The notes under the pieces are model-generated. The model did no database searches. It had not been told where the DNA came from and was given only the letters and a program-made list of their open reading frames with translations. A stretch of 64,000 nt of DNA from Chelatococcus composti (GTDB lineage Bacteria > Pseudomonadota > Alphaproteobacteria > Rhizobiales > Beijerinckiaceae), in the NCBI RefSeq assembly GCF_014201415.1, contig NZ_JACHEH010000001.1:606184-670183 (forward strand). Direction: 5' to 3'. Both the position numbers and the translations under genes were made by a program. Shown one piece after another: positions 60,743 through 64,000 of the stretch (within the stretch, counting starts at the first letter, position 1; each line of letters starts with the position of its first letter).

Positions 60743-61327
60743 TCAGCGCTCGATGGTGCCGGTACGGCGGATCTTCTTCTGCAGAAGAAGGATGCCGTAG
60801 AGCAGCGCTTCCGCGGTGGGCGGGCAGCCAGGGACATAGATGTCCACCGGCACCACGCGGTCGCAGCCGCGCACAACCGAATAGGAATAGTGGTAGTAGC
60901 CGCCGCCGTTGGCGCAGGAACCCATGGAGATGACGTAGCGCGGCTCCGGCATCTGGTCATAGACCTTGCGCAGGGCCGGCGCCATCTTGTTGGTGAGCGT
61001 GCCGGCGACGATCATGACGTCCGACTGGCGCGGGCTGGCGCGCGGAGCGAAGCCGAAGCGCTCCACGTCGTAGCGCGGCATCGACAGCTGCATCATCTCC
61101 ACGGCGCAGCAAGCCAGACCAAAGGTCATCCACATCAGCGAGCCGGTGCGGGCCCACTGGATGAGCTCGTCCGTCGAGGTGACGAGGAAGCCCTTGTCGG
61201 CCAGCTCGTCATTGAGGCCGAGGAAGAAGGAATCATCCGAGCCGACGGGCTTGCCGGTGCGCGGGTCGATGATGCCCCTGGCCGCCGGAGCGACGGCCGG
61301 GCCGTTCGCTTCGCCGATCAATCCCAT
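60743..61327 (-). CDS. nuoB: NADH-quinone oxidoreductase subunit B
   Basis: Carries the N2 4Fe-4S cluster that hands electrons to quinone. The 194-residue protein has the adjacent cysteines in [32 protein letters not shown] and [14 protein letters not shown]. Residues 1-35 form a non-conserved N-terminal lead. The ATG at 61327 overlaps the nuoA 3' end by 10 bp. Confidence 0.97.
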   Translation of the reverse strand: MGLIGEANGPAVAPAARGIIDPRTGKPVGSDDSFFLGLNDELADKGFLVTSTDELIQWARTGSLMWMTFGLACCAVEMMQLSMPRYDVERFGFAPRASPRQSDVMIVAGTLTNKMAPALRKVYDQMPEPRYVISMGSCANGGGYYHYSYSVVRGCDRVVPVDIYVPGCPPTAEALLYGILLLQKKIRRTGTIER

Positions 61328-61683
61328 TCGAGGGCTCCCTTTCTCCACTCGTAGATAAAGCCGACGGTCAGGACGCCGAGGAACAGCATCATGGACCAGA
61401 AGCCGAACCAGCCGAGATCGCCGAAGGCCACAGCCCACGGGAAGAGGAAGGCGACCTCGAGATCGAAGATGATGAAGAGGATGGCGACGAGATAGAATCG
61501 CACATCGAACTTCATGCGCGCGTCATCGAACGCGTTGAAGCCGCACTCGTAGGCCGACAGCTTCTCGGCGTCCGGCCGCGAATATGCCACGATGAACGGC
61601 GACACAAGCAGCGCCAGCCCGATCACCAGCGACACACCGATGAAGATGACGAGCGGCAGATAGTCGGCAAGAAGGCTCTGCAT
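61318..61683 (-). CDS. nuoA: NADH-quinone oxidoreductase subunit A
   Basis: Three-helix membrane subunit, 121 residues. Conserved loop [44 protein letters not shown] is recognisable, shortened here to its key points: ECGF, then [16 protein letters not shown]. It is the first gene of the operon; its promoter must lie in the 469-bp gap upstream. Confidence 0.97.
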   Translation of the reverse strand: MQSLLADYLPLVIFIGVSLVIGLALLVSPFIVAYSRPDAEKLSAYECGFNAFDDARMKFDVRFYLVAILFIIFDLEVAFLFPWAVAFGDLGWFGFWSMMLFLGVLTVGFIYEWRKGALEWD

Positions 61684-62152
61684 CCGGCACCCGCGTTGTC
61701 GTGGCCCGTCGCCGGGACGGCGGGCTCTTGAACGGATTTCTCGCTCAGCACGAAAGCGATCCGGCGAGAAGCGGCGAAAAACGTCCGCGATCAGCTACCT
61801 TGGACCGTTTCGCATGTGCGCGCGAGGCTTATCGCAGGCGATCGGCAGGCGCAAGTGCTGCGGTGCCGCATACCAGCCATGTTCCCGGTTTTCGAGCAGC
61901 GGGGCGCAACGCTCGCGCAACCGTTGTCCCCTGTGGTCCGCTCGATCCTCCCCAGCCGCCGGTGCGGATGGGACATTTCGGCACGGCGCCACCCTACAAG
62001 AGCCGCTCACCATGGCAAGAAGGCGGCGCGTTGGCATCTGGACGGTGGAAACAGGCATCCGGCATCACCGCCCTTTGCCCGCGAAATACCGGTCTGGCAC
62101 CTTGCGGCCGTATTGCTGCGGACGGGATTTCTGCCCCCTCCAAAAAGCCCAG
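61684..62152. other. 469-bp gap upstream of nuoA
   Basis: No reading frame here has a credible ribosome site and composition. The region should carry the nuo promoter, but no clear -35/-10 pair could be picked by eye. No terminator is visible after the acyltransferase gene, which reads in the same direction. Confidence 0.5.
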
Positions 62153-63163
62153 CTACTTCCTGAGCGACCGGATGGCGCTTCGACACGGCCTCTCAATGAA
62201 GTGATACGATGCAAGCGCAATCACCAGCGTGCCCACGATCACAGCGGGAAACAGCGCGAGGCCGTCAAGACCGGTATTCTTGCGGATCGCGTGGAGCACC
62301 AGCGGATGCAGGAGGTAGACCGAATACGAAATATCCCCCTGCAGGCTGAGAAGCCGCGCTCCGAGCACCTTTTGTGCGAGCGACGAATAGCACGCGGCGG
62401 CGCAGACCGTGGTCGCCATCAGGAGCGAGGCCTGGCCGCTCCAGCTTCCCAGCCCTGTCCCGAACAGAGCGCGATAGTTTCCGGGGATCAGCAGGATAAT
62501 CCCTGCCACCACAAGTGTCGCTCCGAAGACCGACGCCACTCCGTCATCTTCAGGCGGAGCGGCTCGATAAACCTCTGCGATCACCAGGCCGCTGAAGAAG
62601 AATGCCACATACCGCGGCAAATCGTTGCCCCATGGAAGCGGCTTATACATCGTCGCCACGACCGCCAGCCATAGCGCTGCTATGGACATCAAATAGGCCG
62701 CCCGACTTCTGCCCCGCACCAGCCAGAGAAGGACGAACAGACTATAGAATGTCACCTCGACGGGTATCGTCCAAAGGACACTCTGCCCACGAATAAAAAA
62801 TACATGCTCCCATATGTTCTTTATAGTTACATTGTATACATGCACATATGGCATCAAAAAGGGAAATTTTTCGTTCACAACGAAGCTGAACAGCACCACC
62901 GCGAAGTACAACGGAAAAACGCGGGCAATGCGAGCAACCACGAAGTCTGCGATGGCCGGGCGTTCCGGAGGGACAGATGCATAGAGCAGCCCCATCAGGA
63001 AACCGCTCAACACGAAAAAGATCATAACGCCGGCCGCCCCAGCCCCAGAGAGGACGAGCAGCGGCTGCGGCAGCAAATTGTTGGTATGCGACAGCACAAC
63101 CAGCCACGCGGCAATGCCGCGCAGCCCGTCCAATGCTGCGATGTGTGGTCGTGCCCCCTGCAT
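62153..63163 (-). CDS. Acyltransferase 3 (OafA/YrhL-like) membrane protein
   Basis: A 336-residue protein with about ten membrane helices. It opens HIAALDGLRGIAAWLVVLSHT (conserved Arg and catalytic-type His), then FFVLSGFLMG, RIARVFPLYF and a C-terminal SYHFIERPCR. Members add acyl (often acetyl) groups to O-antigen, exopolysaccharide or Nod-type sugars at the inner membrane. The stretch 62780-62880 (around VYNVTIKNIWEHVFFI) is clearly more AT-rich than the rest of the window, a sign of recent acquisition. No sugar-transferase neighbours are in the window, so the target is unknown. Confidence 0.85.
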   Translation of the reverse strand: MQGARPHIAALDGLRGIAAWLVVLSHTNNLLPQPLLVLSGAGAAGVMIFFVLSGFLMGLLYASVPPERPAIADFVVARIARVFPLYFAVVLFSFVVNEKFPFLMPYVHVYNVTIKNIWEHVFFIRGQSVLWTIPVEVTFYSLFVLLWLVRGRSRAAYLMSIAALWLAVVATMYKPLPWGNDLPRYVAFFFSGLVIAEVYRAAPPEDDGVASVFGATLVVAGIILLIPGNYRALFGTGLGSWSGQASLLMATTVCAAACYSSLAQKVLGARLLSLQGDISYSVYLLHPLVLHAIRKNTGLDGLALFPAVIVGTLVIALASYHFIERPCRSAIRSLRK

Positions 63164-63499
63164 CGGTCGCCAAGCTAGCGGAGTGATCTTGCGAACGCCA
63201 GTATCGATGCCAGCGAGGTTGCGCCTCTCACTAGTCGGTCGCTCAAATCAAGGCTGTCTCGCGGCGCGTCTCGACATCGCTTTTGCCAGCTCGGCGAGGC
63301 GGCGGTCCTCGCCAGCCGTCTCCACGAACTCCAAACGCCTGGTTACCCAGCCGATTCCCCAAAACGCCATGCAGGTCGGAAGATGCCGGGAGCCCGGTGA
63401 GGAAACGGCTCTGGGCACAAAAGCCCGAACCCGCCTGCCGAGTTCAGGCCGGCCCCGAACGGGGCAACTTCTCAAGGCTTGGAAATGCAAGGAGGAAAG
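63164..63499. other. 336-bp gap between acyltransferase gene and tRNA fragment
   Basis: No recognised gene. A minus-strand frame of 40 codons (63370-63248, including RRLEFVETAGEDRRLAELAK) looks peptide-like but has no visible ribosome site or relatives I can name, and could be a remnant. The acyltransferase promoter should lie in the left part. Confidence 0.4.
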
Positions 63500-63548
<49 letters not shown>

Positions 63549-63574
63549 TATTATATATAAGGACTCGCAATGTG

Positions 63575-63629
63575 AGTTCAGACTCTGATGCCGTCGATAT
63601 GGCACTGATTCGGGGCAAAAGTCTGAACT
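63575..63629. repeat. 10-bp inverted repeat in element edge
   Basis: AGTTCAGACT (63575-63584) and AGTCTGAACT (63620-63629), perfect, with a 35-nt spacer. It lies between the tRNA fragment and the broken SRAP gene. It might be an arm-type site for an integrase, or a remnant of a small mobile element. Confidence 0.5.
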
Positions 63630-63659
63630 GCCCCGCGGGCCTCACCGGAGTTGCCGCCC

Positions 63660-63875
63660 ATGTGCAACCTTTACAATGTCCGGAGCAACCGCGAGGCGAT
63701 CATCGACCTGACCCGAGGCATGGTCGACCGCACCGGCTGGAACGAGCCCTCTCGCGATGTCTATCCCGGCATGCTCGCACCCATCGTCCGCGTCGGCGCA
63801 GACAGCCAGCGGGAGATGGTCATGGCGACCTAGGGGATGCCCTCGCCGCCCGCCTACGTCAAAACCTATGATGAT
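63660..63875 (+). pseudogene. Broken SRAP (YedK/HMCES-type) gene
   Basis: Starts MCNLYN, with Cys2 as the catalytic residue that cross-links abasic sites, and goes on with REAIIDLTRGM. The frame stops after 58 codons at an amber TAG (63831-63833) where the family has Trp (context MAT-W-GMPSPP). After the stop, homology continues in the same frame (GMPSPPAYVKTYD) to about 63872 and then ends. Intact proteins are about 200-250 residues. The rest is replaced by an IS256-type element. Two separate lesions therefore inactivate it. Confidence 0.8.
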
Positions 63876-64000
63876 GTCCCGGGGCGTGGTGTAGCAGGAT
63901 AGCGGCGGTCACCAGTGTTTTTCCGGTAGGGTCGGGTTGTTCAAGCTCAACCTGATGGAAAGTCCACCGATGACCGACGATATGATGAACCTGCGCTCGC
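63876..64000 (+). mobile_element. Left end of an IS256-family insertion sequence (continues beyond window)
   Basis: It begins near the point where SRAP homology stops and includes the start of an IS256-type transposase at 63970. The exact left inverted repeat cannot be set without the right end; the CGGGGCGTGGTGTAGC stretch near 63880 is the likely region. Confidence 0.6.
63970..64000 (+). CDS. IS256-family (Mutator-type) transposase, first 10 codons only
   Basis: The frame MTDDMMNLRS at the right edge matches the usual start of rhizobial IS256-family transposases. GGAAAG lies 9 bp upstream. The rest is outside the window, so identification rests on ten residues plus context (broken gene next to it). 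Confidence 0.6.
   Translation, partial: MTDDMMNLRS

Noticed and set aside
58907..61354. Plus-strand open frame of 815 codons antisense to nuoD, nuoC and nuoB
   Set aside because: Shadow of the conserved nuo genes with no ribosome site.
63248..63370. Possible 40-codon gene left of the tRNA fragment
   Set aside because: No ribosome site, no recognisable relative; left as unexplained in the gap note.

Overview
The window is a 64-kb piece of a high-GC alphaproteobacterial chromosome. Gene content and order (rpsB-tsf-pyrH-frr-uppS-cdsA-dxr-rseP-bamA-lpxD-fabZ-lpxA-lpxI-lpxB; a full nuo operon followed by birA, rnj, mce and a DUF1467 gene; LpxI in place of LpxH; a short ProRS without an editing insert; GTTC-N7-GTTC LexA boxes) point to the Hyphomicrobiales (Rhizobiales). 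Most of it is core genome. The last ~1 kb is accessory.

Layout. 1-4471 (minus): kdsA (runs off the edge), a DUF350 membrane protein, pyrG, secG, tpiA. 4620-13133 (plus): a PpiD/SurA-like chaperone, trpE, trpG, trpD, trpC, moaC and moeA, tightly packed, then lexA with its own SOS boxes. comEC (minus) converges on lexA and overlaps its 3' end. gltX and gltA (plus) follow, with a large stem-loop between them and a strong terminator after gltA. 18608-33209 (minus) is the envelope, isoprenoid and translation cluster. 33395-37117 (minus) holds dnaE, preceded by a 34-residue membrane mini-protein directly behind an exact LexA box. 37357-38792 is a divergent pair (CBS-BON protein and host-attachment-family protein) sharing two FixK/FNR-type boxes. 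38913-45848 (minus): lolD, lolC, proS, DUF1467, mce, rnj, birA. 45868-61683 (minus): nuoA-N, with a methyltransferase-like gene between nuoD and nuoE. 62153-63163 (minus): an acyltransferase with an AT-rich patch. 63500-64000: a 49-nt 3' fragment of tRNA-Asp, a broken SRAP gene and the start of an IS256-family element.

How the genes work together. Lipid A and outer-membrane assembly are linked: kdsA, lpxA/D/I/B, fabZ, bamA, rseP, lolCD and the PpiD-like chaperone. Isoprenoid and phospholipid precursors come from dxr, uppS and cdsA. Complex I is complete (13 separate subunit genes plus nuoN, with separate nuoC and nuoD). SOS control is visible at lexA and at the dnaE mini-gene.

Most noteworthy observations: (1) the SOS-controlled 34-aa membrane peptide upstream of dnaE, which resembles the SidA class of division inhibitors; (2) the methyltransferase-like gene translationally coupled inside nuo; (3) the same helix-hairpin-helix-like tail on both ribosomal protein S2 and NuoE; (4) a possible orphan small RNA upstream of proS; (5) the tRNA-Asp fragment, which predicts an integrated element running off the right edge.
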